A stretch of 64,000 nucleotides of DNA from Flectonema sp. DT1601 (Eukaryota > Euglenozoa > Diplonemea > Diplonemida > Diplonemidae): contig OZ025808.1 of the NCBI GenBank assembly GCA_964019425.1, positions 434,001 through 498,000 of the forward strand, written 5' to 3'. Below, piece by piece: positions 62,497-64,000 of the stretch. Made by a program: the position numbers and the translations under genes. Numbering within the stretch: position 1 is the first letter of the stretch; every line of letters starts with the position of its first letter. The notes beneath the pieces were generated by a model. That model saw nothing but the letters and a program-made list of their open reading frames with translations. It ran no database searches and was not told where the DNA came from.

Positions 62497-62612
62497 ATCG
62501 ATACCGACTGTTGGTTTTTTTTTTTTTACTTTGGCCAAGCCGTATTTTAGTTTTTTAGTCAGATATTTAAGTTGCTTTGTATCTGATTATAGTTATCACG
62601 CTATTCTCCCCT
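62497..62612 (+). repeat. dispersed repeat family K, copy 4
   Basis: TCATCGATACCGACTGTTGG, T run, TTTTAGTCAGATATTTAAGT and ATCTGATTATAGTTATCACG match 5463-5582. Confidence 0.65.
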
Positions 62613-63368
62613 TCCGATCATTTCCTATTGTGGCTGCCTACCTTGTGTATTCGGTGGATCTTTTGGTAGTCGATTGTGGACTTTCCCCAAGACGTACAAT
62701 AAGATAAATATTAATATACGATTCACAACAAAACTCATGTCCTAACTAATACAGCTTGCTCTATTCTATATTTCTTTTTTTTTTTTTCCCCATTGTAGAA
62801 AAAAAATAACATACTGCGGTCATTCACCGTTAGTTTGATTCATGATTGACTGCACTCGGTATTATGTAACTATGAAGTATTAGTATTGTGTATGAGAGCT
62901 GAAATGCGAAATTGTATGAGTTTCTTTTCTACCACGCCCGCTTGATCAATAAAGGAAGTGAAAAGAAAAGAAAAGAAAAGAAAAAAAAAAAGAAATTAAA
63001 ACGAAGGAAACAGGAAAAAAAAAAAAAAAAAAAGAAATTTAAACGTGAATTAAGTAAATGAACTCCCCCGTCACCTACATCTCTACTGCAGCATACCAGT
63101 TTTGGGAATAGTGTTGCAATTTATGATATTAAATTGTGTCATCATTTTGTAAATTTCATTTAATTCAATTCAGATATTTACTACTCGACTGTTATTGAAG
63201 ACGGCATTCAGATAAGGAGATTGCAGAGCATATCAAAGTCAGTCCTATCCATTAACAACGTCTTACACGAGCTCTTTTCTTATGATGTGGTTCCTCTCTA
63301 TATATCTACACGTTGTTGTTTTCTTTAATTATTCTTTTTTGTTTCATAAGTTTAACTGCCAATTTAAA

Positions 63369-64000
63369 ATGTTAAGCACACCTGTAAAGACAATCGGTCA
63401 CACAGACAAGGTGAGACGACTGTTTGCTGACATGTCTAAAGATGGGGCTATGGTGACTATGGAAGGTTTTTGTAGCTGTTTTCAAAGGCTTCGTGTTGAT
63501 GTTGGAATAGAAGGAATCAGAGACAGCTTTGACAGCATTGCTGGCAATCGAGTTACGATGAGTTATGGTGAATTTCAACTTTTCTCAGAGAGGTTTCCAG
63601 CAATGTTTGATTGTCTTTACTACAGACTAGTTGATCATGATGAAGACAGAGCTCATCAAAGTCAAGTAAATCATATCAACGATGAACTTCTTCTTTCCAG
63701 CAGAGCAGATGAAGATGCTCGTTCAGATCTTCTCAAAGAAGAACAAATTCTCTCCGACTTAAAAGATCAATTGGCCTTAACCGAACAACAACATCAAGAG
63801 GCTGTAGAAATTGAAAACACTCGTAAGGCTGCTGTAGAGGGCGCACACACCGACTTACTGTCAAAACGAAACCGCGCAACTGACTCACATGTTGAAATCT
63901 CACAAGCAAAAGAGGCACAGAGCACATGGCAGGGAAGGTTAGATGTTGCGCAAATAGAAACACAAGCAGCATTAGCTAGTCTTCGATCTGCTGAGAGTGA
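63369..64000 (+). CDS. coiled-coil protein with degenerate EF-hand-like head (partial)
   Basis: Open from the ATG at 63369 through the window end: at least 210 aa, so the C-terminus is missing. Residues 10-85 (KVRRLFADMSKDGAMVTMEG, VTMSYGEFQLFSERFP) have the helix-loop-helix rhythm of an EF-hand pair without a complete calcium loop. From about residue 95 on the sequence is continuous heptad-rich coiled coil (LLKEEQILSDLKDQLALTEQ). A cytoskeletal or ciliary structural protein is plausible. ATG lies 18 bases after the CATAAG acceptor. Confidence 0.65.
   Translation, partial: MLSTPVKTIGHTDKVRRLFADMSKDGAMVTMEGFCSCFQRLRVDVGIEGIRDSFDSIAGNRVTMSYGEFQLFSERFPAMFDCLYYRLVDHDEDRAHQSQVNHINDELLLSSRADEDARSDLLKEEQILSDLKDQLALTEQQHQEAVEIENTRKAAVEGAHTDLLSKRNRATDSHVEISQAKEAQSTWQGRLDVAQIETQAALASLRSAES

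Larger units (their letters stand above)
59201..63368. other. 4.2-kb intergenic region
   Basis: No intact gene. Contains a diverged A fragment (60592-60660), a full A copy with target-site duplication (61644-61920), a K copy (62497-62612), a (GAAAA)n run at 62955-62985 and numerous A/T runs. TTTTTTGTTTCATAAG at 63350 is the probable acceptor of the last gene. Confidence 0.6.

Overview
The window comes from a nuclear genome of a free-living-type protist. Sixteen host genes are recognisable and every one lies on the + strand. They are mostly intronless ORFs in AT-rich DNA full of long A and T runs. Each start codon sits 7 to 60 bases downstream of an AG that follows a T-rich tract. That is what spliced-leader trans-splicing acceptors in a polycistronic unit look like, although short 5'UTR introns would look the same. 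A VIPER/DIRS-type reverse transcriptase at the left edge, a TUTase-type nucleotidyltransferase and an STE11-type kinase pair fit a euglenozoan. Three conventional GT-AG introns in one gene and Ser/Pro/Thr-rich surface repeats mean other protist groups (for example heterotrophic stramenopiles) remain possible, so I do not assign the organism.

Layout. 1-6.8 kb: the end of a VIPER/DIRS-like retroelement (to about 1.63 kb), a complete 623-bp element with perfect 51-bp terminal inverted repeats (2129-2751), then repeat-rich DNA. 6.9-9.0 kb: an ankyrin-repeat protein and a small leucine-rich-repeat protein. 9.1-16.6 kb: two near-identical multi-pass membrane protein kinases separated by 3.6 kb of repeats. 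16.6-20.9 kb: repeats. 20.9-23.5 kb: a receptor-like class III cyclase homologue that lacks key catalytic residues. 23.5-32.3 kb: an 8.8-kb region with no intact gene, holding repeat families, a broken LRR gene on the - strand, a (TTTA)n microsatellite and a fragment of nuclear large-subunit rRNA. 32.3-43.98 kb: a dense block with a Patched-like transporter, an NTF2-like protein, a FAM227-like protein, a TUTase-like enzyme and a divergent kinesin with three introns and a C-terminal CaaX box. 46.4-59.2 kb: a PRPP-synthetase-like protein, a Cys-rich surface protein, an EF-hand protein, a TLC-like membrane protein and a possible cold-shock-domain protein. From 63.4 kb: the start of a coiled-coil protein that runs off the window.

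Functional themes are membrane signalling (kinase pair, pseudocyclase, Patched-like protein), cytoskeleton/cilium (kinesin, FAM227-like) and RNA handling (TUTase-like, cold-shock-like). No operon-like pathway is evident.

The most unusual content is between the genes. At least eight dispersed repeat families occur. One carries a hammerhead-ribozyme-like core. Another is a 39-nt hairpin whose stem shows compensatory changes between copies. Short solo copies of the retroelement terminus recall the SIRE/VIPER relationship of trypanosomes.
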